Positions 1 through 8,488 are shown, counted from the first letter of the stretch. The stretch is 64,000 nt of DNA from Pacificispira sp040217575 (GCA_040217575.1 JAVJPW010000002.1:124001-188000); one strand, 5' to 3'. Numbers and translations: made by a program. Notes: generated from the sequence alone by a model not told the origin.

Positions 1-88
1 GGCGGTAGGCAGTCCGCGTGTTTTCCGCCGCGCCCCTTTCCGCCGCCAGCATGTCCAGGAAACTTTCGATATAGCGATCGGCGGACAT
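1..88 (-). CDS. xerD: Tyrosine recombinase XerD, N-terminal fragment cut by the window edge
   Basis: Only the first 29 codons lie in the window. They read MSADRYIESFLDMLAAERGA followed by AENTRTAYR, which matches the SAM-like core-binding start of XerC/XerD recombinases, with the typical glu-arg-gly then asn-thr-x-x-ala-tyr pattern. XerD with XerC resolves chromosome dimers at dif. The gene lies 18 nt downstream of the large exported protein on the same strand, so the two are probably co-transcribed. XerD is preferred over XerC because the aroK/aroB neighbourhood usually carries xerD in Rhodospirillales; this part is inference, and the catalytic domain is not visible. Confidence 0.75.
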   Translation of the reverse strand, partial: MSADRYIESFLDMLAAERGAAENTRTAYR

Positions 89-106
89 GGGAGCCTGGTC
101 GGACGG

Positions 107-1888
107 CTATTGCGACTGGGGCGTGGGCTGTGCCGTCAGAAAGGCGGATTCCAGCGCCAGCCGCCGGGCCGTCCCTTCAAGCCCCACGGACTGAAGCGTG
201 CGCACGACGGCGATGACGGACTGCGGCGCGATGTCGCCGGGCGGGGCGGCGGCCAATGCCGCCAGGGACAGGGCCCCTGCCTCCCCCAGGCGGTCTGCCA
301 GCGCAGCGCGCGCCAACAGGTGCAGCGTCAGCGCGGAAGACCCGGTACCAAGTTCTGCGGGGGCGGCCATCGCCGCCGCACGAAGGTCTGCGTCGCTGGA
401 CATCGTGTTGCCGCCGACCGCGGCATCCACCAGCCCCAGAAGATAACTGGACCGGCCCGCACCCCGATCATCCGCCGCTTCGATGGCGGCCGCCCATCCG
501 CGTCTGGACCGGCCCAGTGCGCCGCCGCTTTCCCCGGACAGAACCGCAAGATGCCAAAGGCGCGCGTCCCCGGCCGCGGCCTGTGCGTCCGTGTCGGCGG
601 CACTGCGCAAAAGCCCGTGCCACTGGCGCGCACGGTCGATATCGCCGGTCGCATAGAACAGGCTGGCCGCATCTTCCGCGAACCAGACCAGGTCACTGGT
701 CGCCGGAATGGCGCGGGTCTGTTCGGCAAAGATCGGCGCGGTGGCCAGCAGGACACCGTCTTCGCGTGAAATGCGAATGGCGGCGGCAATCGCCTCTGCC
801 TTCAGGGCAGGCAGGTCCCACCGCGGCAGAACCTGATGGATCAGCGCGCGGGCGGCGGGCCGGCTGATCCGGTCCAGCACTTCCAGCGGTGTGTCGAACG
901 CGCTGTCGCGAAACCGTTCCGCCTCGTAGCGTTCCGCCAGGATCTCAGCGGAGATCAGGCCGCGAAGGGCCGCCTGTTCCGCCAACCCAAGATCGTCCCC
1001 CCGCTGGGCCGCCAGCGACAGGATAAGGGAATCGTCCGTATCCTCGGGAACCGGCGCTTCCGTCACCGCCAGCATCGCATAGTGCAGCGGGCCACCGGCC
1101 GTCATGCCGTCCGTTTCCGCACCCAGTCCCAGGGCCAGACTGTCCAGGAGCGAGAAATAGAGGTCGTCTTCTTCCCCCAGATCCAGAAGCGTCTGCGCGG
1201 ACAGGCTTGCGATCTCACCCTGTCCGGCGACGGCCTGACAGAAGGCCAGAAGCTTGTCCCAGAACGTATCGGCCGCGCCGGGCCCAACCCCTGCGGCCGT
1301 GCCGCATGCACCCGGCAGGTCCAGTGCGCTTAATTGTGCTTCGGCCAGGACGCGCTTTCCGTCCATTCCGGTCAGGGCACCCGATCCGGACGCCGCAAGA
1401 CCGGCCGCGTCGGCGGCAAAGCCAAGCCGCGCAAGCGCCGCCACACGGGCACGCAGAACGGAAATCGGCGGGTCGCCGTCCGGCGGAGGGATTGACGCTG
1501 CGCTGAGCAACAGGCGGCGGGCAAGGTCGCGCGCCGCCGGGTAATAGATGCGGGAGGGGAGCCCGTCGATCAGCGCCGCGATAGAGGCCCGGTTCAACCC
1601 CTGCCACAGGTCGGGCGAAAGCGCGTCCGCACCCGAAAGGGCGCCGACGGACTCCGCATCAACGGAATCGAGGCTTTCAACGGCAATCCCTTCGGGCGCG
1701 GAAAGTGTCGGTGCTTCCGGCTGTTGCTGTTGCGTGCCGGAATCCGCCCCTGGTGTGGGGACAAGCTGGACCTGCGCCGTGGCCGTGGCCGCAAAGGCAC
1801 CGGCCGCCGTCAGCGCGGCAATGGTGCCGGCGCACAGTCCCCGCCTTAATGTCCAAACGACATCAGGATCGCGGGAAACGGTCATCAT
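107..1888 (-). CDS. Large exported alanine-rich protein of unknown function
   Basis: About 593 aa. It begins MMTVSRDPDVVWTLRRGL and has a hydrophobic stretch rich in Ala and Gly ending in ATATAQ, which looks like a cleavable Sec signal peptide. A Gln/Pro-rich linker follows, then a long Ala/Leu-rich helical region with no motif I recognise; it could be a TPR-like or alpha-solenoid repeat. I start at the double ATG at 1885-1888, which overlaps the end of the small membrane gene upstream and suggests translational coupling. An in-frame ATG at 1930 would extend the protein through the reading region of that small gene and is less likely. Proteins of this kind sit beside xerD and aroK in Rhodospirillales. 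Function unknown; likely periplasmic. Confidence 0.7.
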   Translation of the reverse strand: MMTVSRDPDVVWTLRRGLCAGTIAALTAAGAFAATATAQVQLVPTPGADSGTQQQQPEAPTLSAPEGIAVESLDSVDAESVGALSGADALSPDLWQGLNRASIAALIDGLPSRIYYPAARDLARRLLLSAASIPPPDGDPPISVLRARVAALARLGFAADAAGLAASGSGALTGMDGKRVLAEAQLSALDLPGACGTAAGVGPGAADTFWDKLLAFCQAVAGQGEIASLSAQTLLDLGEEDDLYFSLLDSLALGLGAETDGMTAGGPLHYAMLAVTEAPVPEDTDDSLILSLAAQRGDDLGLAEQAALRGLISAEILAERYEAERFRDSAFDTPLEVLDRISRPAARALIHQVLPRWDLPALKAEAIAAAIRISREDGVLLATAPIFAEQTRAIPATSDLVWFAEDAASLFYATGDIDRARQWHGLLRSAADTDAQAAAGDARLWHLAVLSGESGGALGRSRRGWAAAIEAADDRGAGRSSYLLGLVDAAVGGNTMSSDADLRAAAMAAPAELGTGSSALTLHLLARAALADRLGEAGALSLAALAAAPPGDIAPQSVIAVVRTLQSVGLEGTARRLALESAFLTAQPTPQSQ

Positions 1889-2006
1889 CCAACTCACGTT
1901 CCACCGGTGCGACGGGTGACGGAATGTCATAGGCTATCAGATAGATCGCACCGCCGACGATACCGGCCAGGATCAAGCCGATCAGAAACAGAAGAACCTT
2001 ACTCAC
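1863..2006 (-). CDS. Small single-pass membrane protein, 47 aa
   Basis: GTG start preceded by a strong GAGGAGG ribosome-binding site. The protein begins VSKVLLFLIGLILAGIVGGA, one hydrophobic helix at about residues 3-24, followed by a short soluble tail with IPSPVAPVERELDDDRFPRS. The tail pattern D-I-P-x-P-x-x-x-V-E-x-x-x-x-x-x-R-F-P-R is one I associate with small proteins next to aroK in Rhodospirillales. It overlaps the start of the downstream exported-protein gene, so the two are probably translated together. Function unknown; predicted inner-membrane protein. It is too short for many gene callers. Confidence 0.75.
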   Translation of the reverse strand: MSKVLLFLIGLILAGIVGGAIYLIAYDIPSPVAPVERELDDDRFPRS

Positions 2007-2120
2007 CGAACCTCCTCGACACTTCGCATCTGTCGCCGAATTTTTGCATCAGCGAACAACGGCTTTACCCTATTCGCAGACTATGGCAATTCTGCGACGC
2101 AGTCGAAAGGTATGTAACCC

Positions 2121-2726
2121 ATGAATTCTGTCGATCCCAGGCCCGAGGCGGATTGCGCGCCGGGCAACGAAGGGACCGGATACGAAGAATTCGCCCTGCC
2201 GGGGCGAACGATCGCGCTTGTCGGCATGATGGGGGCCGGAAAATCCGCGATCGGCCGCCAGCTTGCCATGATGACGGGACGCGCCTTCATTGACGCGGAC
2301 AATGAAATCGAACGGGCCGCGGACTGTACCATTGCGGAAATCTTTGAACGCTATGGCGAACCTTATTTCCGGGACGGGGAGCGCCGGGTGATATCGCGCC
2401 TGCTGGAATTGCCGCCCTGCATCCTGGCGACGGGCGGCGGATCCTTCATCAACGAGGAAACCCGCGGGATAATACAGGCGCACGCGATTTCCGTTTGGCT
2501 GAACGCGGATTTCGACACGCTGTGGGACCGGGTTTCCCGGCGCACCCACCGCCCGCTGCTGAAAACCGACAATCCGAAACAGACGCTGCGCGACCTGATG
2601 GCGGCACGATACCCGATCTATGCCCTGGCGGACGTCACGGTCGAAACCTACGATGCGCCGAAGGAAGAGACCGCGCGCCGCACGCTGGAAGCGATCGCGG
2701 AACAAGCGGGCCAGGACTGCCAATGA
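2121..2726 (+). CDS. aroK: Shikimate kinase
   Basis: 201 aa. ATP-dependent phosphorylation of shikimate to shikimate 3-phosphate in the chorismate pathway; cytoplasmic. The Walker A motif GMMGAGKSAIG is at residues 35-45, followed by the shikimate-binding Asp region (FIDADNEIE), the R-x-x-E segment (FRDGERRVI), the GGGS glycine-rich loop and the R-P-L-L lid motif. The N-terminal 30 residues are a non-conserved extension of the kind seen in alphaproteobacterial AroK. A GAAAGG about 11 nt upstream can serve as ribosome-binding site. The stop overlaps the aroB start (ATGA), so aroK-aroB-CNNM form one transcript. Confidence 0.96.
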   Translation: MNSVDPRPEADCAPGNEGTGYEEFALPGRTIALVGMMGAGKSAIGRQLAMMTGRAFIDADNEIERAADCTIAEIFERYGEPYFRDGERRVISRLLELPPCILATGGGSFINEETRGIIQAHAISVWLNADFDTLWDRVSRRTHRPLLKTDNPKQTLRDLMAARYPIYALADVTVETYDAPKEETARRTLEAIAEQAGQDCQ

Positions 2727-3835
2727 CACACCGCACGGTTCATGTGGACCTTGGGGTCCGTTCCTATGACATCCATATCGGCCCAACCGTGCTGGCAGAG
2801 GCCGGGGCGCTGGTCGCGGATGTCATCAGACAGCCCCGCGCCATCGTCATCAGCGACAAAAATGTGGGCCCCCTGCACCTGGAAGCGCTGGCAACATCGC
2901 TCAATTCCGCGGGGATCGCGTGCGAGGCGATTGTCCTGCCGCCAGGCGAAGGTACGAAAAGCTTCGACCAACTATCGGCGCTGCTGGACCGGATTTTTGA
3001 AATCGGGATCGAACGCGGCTCCACACTGATTGCGCTGGGCGGCGGGGTGATCGGCGACCTGGTCGGTTTCACGGCCGCCGTTGCCATGCGCGGGATCGAT
3101 TTCATCCAGATTCCGACGACCCTTCTGGCGCAGGTCGACAGTTCCGTGGGCGGAAAGACGGGCATCAACGTTCCGGCGGGAAAGAACCTGGTCGGCGCGT
3201 TCCATCAGCCACGAATGGTGCTGGCCGACACGTCGGTACTGGACACATTGCCGCCCCGCGAACTGCGCGCCGGCTATGCCGAGGTCGTGAAATACGGCGC
3301 CATCGACGATTTCCCCTTTTTTGAATGGCTGGAAAGCAATGGCGCGGACGTTCTGGACGGGGACTGGAACGCACGCATGCGCGCGGTCGAAGTCAGCTGC
3401 GCGGCAAAGGCACGTATCGTCGCAGAGGATGAGCGCGAAGGCGGAAAACGGGCCCTTTTGAACCTGGGCCACACGTTCGGGCATGCGCTGGAATCCGCAA
3501 CCGGGTACGGCGCGCGCCTTCTGCATGGGGAGGCGGTGGCGATTGGCATGACCATGGCGTTCGACCTGTCGGCGCGGCTGGGACTGTGCGACGGACAGGA
3601 TGCCGCGCGTTTTTCGCGTCACCTGGGCGAACTGGGGCTGCCGACGGGCCTTTCCAGCATTCCCGGCATGGCGTGGAGTGCGCCGGACCTGATCCGGCGG
3701 ATGGGAAGCGACAAGAAAGTGAAGGACGGCATGCTGACCTTCATCTTGCTGCGCGGCATTGGTGAGGCATTCATCACCCAGGACGTATCCCGGGACGATC
3801 TGAGCGCCCTGCTGCAGGAGGCGATCGCCGCATGA
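2723..3835 (+). CDS. aroB: 3-dehydroquinate synthase
   Basis: 370 aa. NAD- and metal-dependent cyclisation of DAHP to 3-dehydroquinate, step two of the shikimate pathway. Visible hallmarks are PGEGTKSF, the NAD-binding LGGGVIGDLVGF, the IPTTLLAQVDSSVGGKTGIN block and the metal-ligand segments LNLGHTFGHALE and HGEAVAIGM. I chose the ATG at 2723 because it overlaps the aroK stop (ATGA) and gives MTHRTVHVDLG, the usual family N-terminus. It shares an ATGA overlap with the next gene as well, so expression is tightly coupled. Confidence 0.96.
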   Translation: MTHRTVHVDLGVRSYDIHIGPTVLAEAGALVADVIRQPRAIVISDKNVGPLHLEALATSLNSAGIACEAIVLPPGEGTKSFDQLSALLDRIFEIGIERGSTLIALGGGVIGDLVGFTAAVAMRGIDFIQIPTTLLAQVDSSVGGKTGINVPAGKNLVGAFHQPRMVLADTSVLDTLPPRELRAGYAEVVKYGAIDDFPFFEWLESNGADVLDGDWNARMRAVEVSCAAKARIVAEDEREGGKRALLNLGHTFGHALESATGYGARLLHGEAVAIGMTMAFDLSARLGLCDGQDAARFSRHLGELGLPTGLSSIPGMAWSAPDLIRRMGSDKKVKDGMLTFILLRGIGEAFITQDVSRDDLSALLQEAIAA

Positions 3836-5124
3836 GCGAATCCAATCTGATCGTGCTGGGCGCGATCTTTGTCCTGTTGGTCCTGTCCTTCTTCTTTTCC
3901 GGGTCGGAAACGGCGCTGACCGCGGCGTCGCGGTCACGCATGCACCTTCAGGCGAAACAGGGCGACTGGCGCGCGGGCGTGGTCCTGACCCTGCTTGAAC
4001 AGAAGGACCGGCTGATCGGCGCGATCCTGCTGGGCAACAACCTGGTCAACATCCTGGCATCGGCCCTGGCGACGTCGCTGATGGTGGAATTGTTCGGAAA
4101 GGGCGGGGTCGCCTATGCGACCATCGTCATGACCCTTCTGGTCCTGATCTTTGCCGAGGTATTGCCGAAAACCTATTCGCTGAGCCATGCGGACGCGGTG
4201 TCGCTGCGTGTCGCGCCGATCATGCGCGTCATCGTCGTGCTTTTCGCGCCGGTCACCCACGCGGTCCAGATCATCGTGCGCGCAACCCTGAAGCCGTTCG
4301 GGGTCGTAATCGCCAATTCGATCAGCGTCGAGCAGCATGAGGAAGAATTGCGCGGCGCAATCGACCTGCATGACGGCGAAGATCCGGACATTGCCCATGA
4401 ACGCGCGATGCTGCGGTCCATTCTGGACCTGGACGATGTCGAAGTTGGCGACATCATGACCCACCGGTCCAAGGTCTCACTTCTGGATCTGGACGAACCG
4501 GTCGAAGAGTGCGTCGAACAGGTGCTGTCCAGCGCCTATACCCGCCTTCCCGTCTATCGCGGGGACCCGGACGATATTTCAGGCGTTCTGCATGCAAAGG
4601 CGCTGTTGCGTGAAGTACACGGCCAGGGCGGGAACCTGAGCAACCTGGATCTGGCGGCTTTGGCGGCAAAGCCCTGGTTCATTCCGGATTCGACCACCCT
4701 ATTGGACCAGCTTCAGGCGTTCCGCGAACGCCGCGAACATTTCGCCATCGTCGTCGACGAATACGGCGCCTTTATGGGGATCGTGACCCTGGAGGATATT
4801 CTGGAGGAGATTGTCGGCAACATCGACGATGAGACCGACATCGCCGTCCCCGGCGTCCGCCCGCAACCGGACGGAAGTTATATCGTCGATGGCGGCGTGA
4901 CGCTGCGCACCTTGGCGCGGGACCTGGAATGGGAATTGCCGGACGACAACGCCGCGACCATTGCCGGTCTGGTCCTGCACGAGGCACGGCTGATCCCCGA
5001 ACCCGGCCAGACCTTTCTGTTCTACGGATTCCGGTTCGAAGTCCTGCGCCGTCACCGCAACCAGATCACGTCGCTTCGGGTCACGCCGAAGGTCGACATC
5101 GACCCCGATGAGGATGACGGATAG
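3832..5124 (+). CDS. CNNM/CorB-type membrane transporter with CBS and CorC_HlyC domains
   Basis: 430 aa. The N-terminal CNNM domain (about residues 1-190) has hydrophobic helices and the family blocks SFFFSGSETALTAASRSRM and LLGNNLVNILASALAT. A CBS pair follows (about 200-330, including MTHRSKVSLLDLDEP and FAIVVDEYGAFMGIVTLEDI), then a C-terminal CorC_HlyC domain (about 345-425). Members are inner-membrane Mg2+ transport proteins or their regulators. The position directly after aroB, with an ATGA overlap, is a common alphaproteobacterial arrangement and does not by itself imply a role in aromatic biosynthesis. Substrate not determined. Confidence 0.9.
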   Translation: MSESNLIVLGAIFVLLVLSFFFSGSETALTAASRSRMHLQAKQGDWRAGVVLTLLEQKDRLIGAILLGNNLVNILASALATSLMVELFGKGGVAYATIVMTLLVLIFAEVLPKTYSLSHADAVSLRVAPIMRVIVVLFAPVTHAVQIIVRATLKPFGVVIANSISVEQHEEELRGAIDLHDGEDPDIAHERAMLRSILDLDDVEVGDIMTHRSKVSLLDLDEPVEECVEQVLSSAYTRLPVYRGDPDDISGVLHAKALLREVHGQGGNLSNLDLAALAAKPWFIPDSTTLLDQLQAFRERREHFAIVVDEYGAFMGIVTLEDILEEIVGNIDDETDIAVPGVRPQPDGSYIVDGGVTLRTLARDLEWELPDDNAATIAGLVLHEARLIPEPGQTFLFYGFRFEVLRRHRNQITSLRVTPKVDIDPDEDDG

Positions 5125-5712
5125 ATGCCGCTTTCCGACCATGGCGTGGAACGACGCCACTACCATACCCGCGATATCCAGGTGAAGGGCTACTACCGCG
5201 CCGACGGTCTGTGGGACATCGAAGGACATATCTGCGATACGAAAACCTATTCGTTTTCGAATTACGACCGCGGCACCGTCCCGACCGGGGAGCCGGTGCA
5301 CGATATGTGGCTTCGCATCACCATCGACGACGGCATGACGATCCACGATGCGGAAGCCTCGACGGAATGGAGCCCCTATACCGTGTGCGGTGACGTCACG
5401 CCGGATTACAGGAAACTGGTCGGACTGCGCGTCGGCCCCGGTTTCCACCGCAAGGTAAAGGAACGCCTGGGCGGCATGAACGGGTGCACACACATCACCG
5501 AATTGCTCTATCCCATGGCGACGGTCTGCTATCAGACCGCCTATGCATCGCGCGACCGTGCCTTTACCGATTTCGGCCGCGAAATCCCGTCCGAGACGCC
5601 TAATTCCGGAAAACGTCCGGGACACCTGAACGGCTGCCACGCCATGCGGGTCGACGGCCCGGTGGTCAAGAAGGCCTGGCCGCAGTTCTATCAGGAACCG
5701 TCGTCGGAATAA
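5125..5712 (+). CDS. DUF2889 family protein
   Basis: 195 aa, starting immediately after the stop of the CNNM gene (TAG then ATG), so almost certainly part of the same operon. It has the DUF2889 blocks: an early R-R-x-Y-H-T-R-D-I segment, GYYRADGLWDIEGHICDTK, DMWLRITIDDGMTIHDAEA and GCTHITELLYPMATVCYQT. The family has no established function that I know. The conserved His/Asp/Cys residues could bind a metal, which is speculation. The last 22 nt overlap the 3' end of the convergent alanine-racemase-like gene. Confidence 0.88.
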   Translation: MPLSDHGVERRHYHTRDIQVKGYYRADGLWDIEGHICDTKTYSFSNYDRGTVPTGEPVHDMWLRITIDDGMTIHDAEASTEWSPYTVCGDVTPDYRKLVGLRVGPGFHRKVKERLGGMNGCTHITELLYPMATVCYQTAYASRDRAFTDFGREIPSETPNSGKRPGHLNGCHAMRVDGPVVKKAWPQFYQEPSSE

Positions 5713-6827
5713 CGCGTGGGAATGCGTTTCAGCCCGACCAGCCAATAGGCCGCGCTGGGCGCGCCCAGATCGGCGGCAAGGTCTTCCACGGTTTGACCGG
5801 TATCGCCATCATTGCCGATGATTGTGACATCATCCCCGACCACCGCGTCCGGCAGGGCCGACAGGTCGATGCAGGCATATTCCGCCGAAACGGAAGTAAC
5901 GGGGCATCTTACGCCACGGCACAGCACATGTGCGGTTTTGCCGGCCGGTGCCGGGCGAAAGCCATTGTCCATCCCGAAAAGGATGACACCTGTGCGCCCC
6001 GCCGCAGCCGAACCGCCGGCCAGGTCATCCCCGGTATGCCGATCGGCCACATGGATCAACTTCGCGCGCAGGGACACAAGCGCTGGCCTGACCCCGATTT
6101 CCGCCGGCGGTACGTCGCTGAGCGGAGACAGGCCGAAGATAAGATGCCCAGGCGCGACGGTATTCAGGCGATCCGGCACCCGTGCGGACAGAAGCGAACT
6201 GGCCGATGCCTGTTTAATTGGAATGTCGATTCCGTGCGTGCCTTCCACTGAACCCAGCATGTCCGCAAACGCCGCCAATCGACGGGCAGACCAGCCCGCC
6301 CCGTCTGTCGATGAAAAGGGAATGTGCGTATAGACCCCTTCAAGGGCCACGCCGTCGCGCGACAGCGCCTCTGCCAGGAACCCCGCCGCCTCATTCAGCC
6401 GGACACCCAGACGCCCCAGACCCGCATCGACCTTTACGTGAACCGCTACTGGATGACCGCGCGCTCTGCCCAGCGCATCGACCGAATCCAGACCGGCACG
6501 ATCATAGATCGTCGGTGTCAGACCATGATCCAACAGCGCCTCGTTTCCGGACGGAAGCTGCGCGCCATAAATCAGGATTGGCAGCGAAATACCGGCCGCC
6601 CGCGCGCTCACCGCGTCATCCACGTTCGCGGTGGCGATTCCGTCCACGCCCAATGCCTGCAAATGCCGGGAAACCGGCACCACACCATGGCCATAGGCAT
6701 CCGCCTTCACCGCCGGAATGATCTTTCGCCCCGACCCCGCCAGTTCGCGGACGCGGGTCAGGTTTTCCGTGACCGCGGTCAGGTCGATTTCCGCCAGAAC
6801 CGGGCGCGCGTCGAACGGAACGGTCAT
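5691..6827 (-). CDS. Divergent alanine-racemase-family PLP enzyme lacking catalytic Tyr and PLP-contacting Arg
   Basis: 378 aa from the ATG that overlaps the phyH stop (ATGA). Fold-type III PLP enzyme: AVKADAYGHG carries the Schiff-base Lys (K41), VKVDAGLGRLGV and YTHIPFSS match the family, and the C-terminus KRIPTRY matches the end of alanine racemases. Two hallmarks are missing. The VRPGIALYG motif, whose Arg (Arg219 in Geobacillus Alr) contacts the PLP ring nitrogen, reads VAPGHLIFG here (Ala at 225). There is no Tyr at all between Y166 and Y317, so the catalytic Tyr265 equivalent is absent. It would be annotated as alr by similarity, but a standard L/D-alanine racemisation is doubtful. 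Partner of the dioxygenase upstream. Confidence 0.85.
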   Translation of the reverse strand: MTVPFDARPVLAEIDLTAVTENLTRVRELAGSGRKIIPAVKADAYGHGVVPVSRHLQALGVDGIATANVDDAVSARAAGISLPILIYGAQLPSGNEALLDHGLTPTIYDRAGLDSVDALGRARGHPVAVHVKVDAGLGRLGVRLNEAAGFLAEALSRDGVALEGVYTHIPFSSTDGAGWSARRLAAFADMLGSVEGTHGIDIPIKQASASSLLSARVPDRLNTVAPGHLIFGLSPLSDVPPAEIGVRPALVSLRAKLIHVADRHTGDDLAGGSAAAGRTGVILFGMDNGFRPAPAGKTAHVLCRGVRCPVTSVSAEYACIDLSALPDAVVGDDVTIIGNDGDTGQTVEDLAADLGAPSAAYWLVGLKRIPTRYSDDGS

Positions 6828-7603
6828 TGCACACCTGCGCGCAGGCAATCATCGCCCAGCGCCGTCAGCGCCGGGACATTCCGGTCGTCGGGTACGATGT
6901 GGGCGGGCCGGATGCTGGGTTCCGTCGCCTTGTTCGACATAGCGTTATAGGTCAGCGTGATCATGTTGCGCGACCAGGGCGACAGGTTCGATCCCGACCC
7001 GTGCAGAACGTTCACATTCATGAAAATGACGGACCCTGCCGGTCCGGTCGGCACCTCGATCCCTGCGCGGGCGACTTCCGCTTCGATCGCATCGCGGGTT
7101 GCATAGCGAAAGGCGTACGACGTGCCGTGGTCGGCATTGTCCGGCGCCTGTTCCACCCGCCTGTGAGACCCCGGCACCAACATCAATGGCCCGTTCAGAT
7201 GCGTCACCTCGTCCAGGAAGATAAGGGCATTTACCATTCGTGCTTCGGGTATGTGATCATCGACATGATAGGCGGGGTAGTCCTGATGCCAGAACCAGAT
7301 GTCGCCATTGAAGGCCGCCTTTGCATTGATGCCCATCTGCCAGGCATAGACCTGTTCCCCCAACAGGGTTTCGACCGTCCCCAGAAGGCGCGGATGGCGG
7401 GTCAGTGCGGCGCAGACCGGGTCCCACATATGCGGGTTTACGATGGTGCGCGGCGTCGTGCCGTCCGCTTCGCGGATAATTCGGTTTGGGTCGTCTTCCC
7501 GCGCCAGAATTGCACCCAACGCATCGTTGATCACCGCCACATCCGGCGCGGGCAACAGGCCAGGCGCGAATGCAAACCCCTTATCCCGATAGTCATCCAA
7601 CAT
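6824..7603 (-). CDS. Phytanoyl-CoA dioxygenase family (ectoine-hydroxylase-like) Fe(II)/2-oxoglutarate oxygenase
   Basis: 259 aa with a GGAGAA ribosome-binding site. The facial triad is visible: H106-x-D108 in FWHQDYPAY, H201 in VLHGSG, plus the 2-oxoglutarate-binding Arg at 212 (WSRNMITLTYN). The block NGPLMLVPGSHRRVEQ and the NAKAAFNGD segment resemble ectoine hydroxylase, but the protein is shorter than EctD (about 300 aa). No ectABC genes are in view. The stop overlaps the start of the divergent alanine-racemase-like enzyme, and an Lrp/AsnC regulator is divergent, so an amino-acid-like substrate is likely. Substrate unknown. Confidence 0.85.
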   Translation of the reverse strand: MLDDYRDKGFAFAPGLLPAPDVAVINDALGAILAREDDPNRIIREADGTTPRTIVNPHMWDPVCAALTRHPRLLGTVETLLGEQVYAWQMGINAKAAFNGDIWFWHQDYPAYHVDDHIPEARMVNALIFLDEVTHLNGPLMLVPGSHRRVEQAPDNADHGTSYAFRYATRDAIEAEVARAGIEVPTGPAGSVIFMNVNVLHGSGSNLSPWSRNMITLTYNAMSNKATEPSIRPAHIVPDDRNVPALTALGDDCLRAGVQ

Positions 7604-7742
7604 TCAGGATTCTCCCCGCAACGTCATGCGAACGATCCTAACGCCGAAACGATGGTGTGTCCTTGCCAATATCTGCCGAAACCCCCTGTTATCGAGCAAT
7701 GTATCTCTATTTTTTTCCATAATTTTAGTTTATTCTGCCAAA
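7604..7742. promoter_or_regulatory. AT-rich divergent promoter region between dioxygenase and Lrp/AsnC genes
   Basis: A 139-nt divergent spacer whose right half is clearly AT-rich against a GC-rich background, with T-rich and A-rich tracts around 7700-7742. Lrp-type regulators commonly bind AT-rich divergent spacers and control both flanking genes. I could not define exact -35/-10 boxes or an operator. Confidence 0.5.
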
Positions 7743-8216
7743 ATGCAGCTTGATCGGTTTGACCTGGCCATCCTGACCCACCTTCAGGAAGATGCGCGCA
7801 TCCCCAACACGGAACTGGCGGAACGGGTCGGGCTGTCTGCGTCGCCCTGTCTTCGCCGTGTACGCCGCCTTTGGGATGCGGGGATTATCCGCAGCGCCCA
7901 GACAATGGTCGAACCGGCGTCGGTCGGGTTGTCTGTTCAGGCGGTCGTACGGGTCCAGATGACCCGCCATTCCGAATCGGAAACGGCCGCATTCGAAGCC
8001 GCGGTCCGGGCGTTGCCGGAAGTGCTGACATGCTATGCGGCTACGGGGGCGACGGACTATTTCATGATTGTGGCCGCCCGGTCGCTTGGCGAGTTCGGGG
8101 CATTGGTAAAGCGTATCGGCGGCCTGCCGGGCTTGCGCGATATCGAAAGCAGCATCGTCATCGACACGGTCAAACCCTGGTCGCCGCTGCCGCTCACCGG
8201 CGACACAGGGGCTTAG
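7743..8216 (+). CDS. Lrp/AsnC family transcriptional regulator
   Basis: 157 aa. The N-terminal helix-turn-helix shows LDRFDLAILTHLQEDARIPN then ELAERVGLSASPCLRRVRRL, and the C-terminal RAM/Lrp ligand-binding domain shows the ATGATDYFMIVAA block. I start at the ATG at 7743, which gives the standard family N-terminus; an upstream in-frame ATG at 7626 would run through the AT-rich promoter. Divergent from the dioxygenase / alanine-racemase-like pair and probably its regulator. It overlaps the convergent bolA gene by 4 nt. Confidence 0.9.
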   Translation: MQLDRFDLAILTHLQEDARIPNTELAERVGLSASPCLRRVRRLWDAGIIRSAQTMVEPASVGLSVQAVVRVQMTRHSESETAAFEAAVRALPEVLTCYAATGATDYFMIVAARSLGEFGALVKRIGGLPGLRDIESSIVIDTVKPWSPLPLTGDTGA

Positions 8217-8488
8217 GGGCCGTTCGCGCCGCTGAGCCGGAGCGCTAGCGCGTGAACCGGCCCCGCCAGTTCCTCGGCCAACACCTGATAGACTTTCCTC
8301 TGCCGGTCAACGCGCGACAGGCCGTCGAAAGCGGCCGCCTTCATCGTCACGTTGAAATGGGACGTCCCGGTGCCGGGTGAGCCGGCATGGCCGGCATGGC
8401 GGTGGCTGTCATTTTCGATAACCAGTTCGACCGGGTCGAACGCGTCGCGCAGTTTCCGTTCAATTGTCTGTTCCACCGCATTGACCAT
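8213..8488 (-). CDS. BolA family protein
   Basis: 91 aa. BolA-like fold with the signature ENDSHRHAGHAG containing the His residues used for Fe-S ligation with monothiol glutaredoxins, followed by SHFNVTMKAAAFDGLSRVDR and the C-terminal VYQVLAEELAGPVHALAL. BolA proteins act with glutaredoxins in iron-sulfur cluster handling and stress morphology. It is convergent with the Lrp gene and divergent from a J-domain gene, an arrangement common in alphaproteobacteria (bolA / dnaJ-like / cobS / cobT). Confidence 0.93.
   Translation of the reverse strand: MVNAVEQTIERKLRDAFDPVELVIENDSHRHAGHAGSPGTGTSHFNVTMKAAAFDGLSRVDRQRKVYQVLAEELAGPVHALALRLSGANGP

Noticed and set aside
5691..6827. Plain annotation as the housekeeping alanine racemase
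   Set aside because: The catalytic Tyr and the PLP-contacting Arg are absent, and the gene is tied to an oxygenase and an Lrp regulator rather than to cell-wall or dnaB-type neighbours.
6824..7603. Ectoine hydroxylase (ectD)
   Set aside because: Motifs are related but the protein is about 40 aa shorter, and no ectoine biosynthesis genes are nearby.
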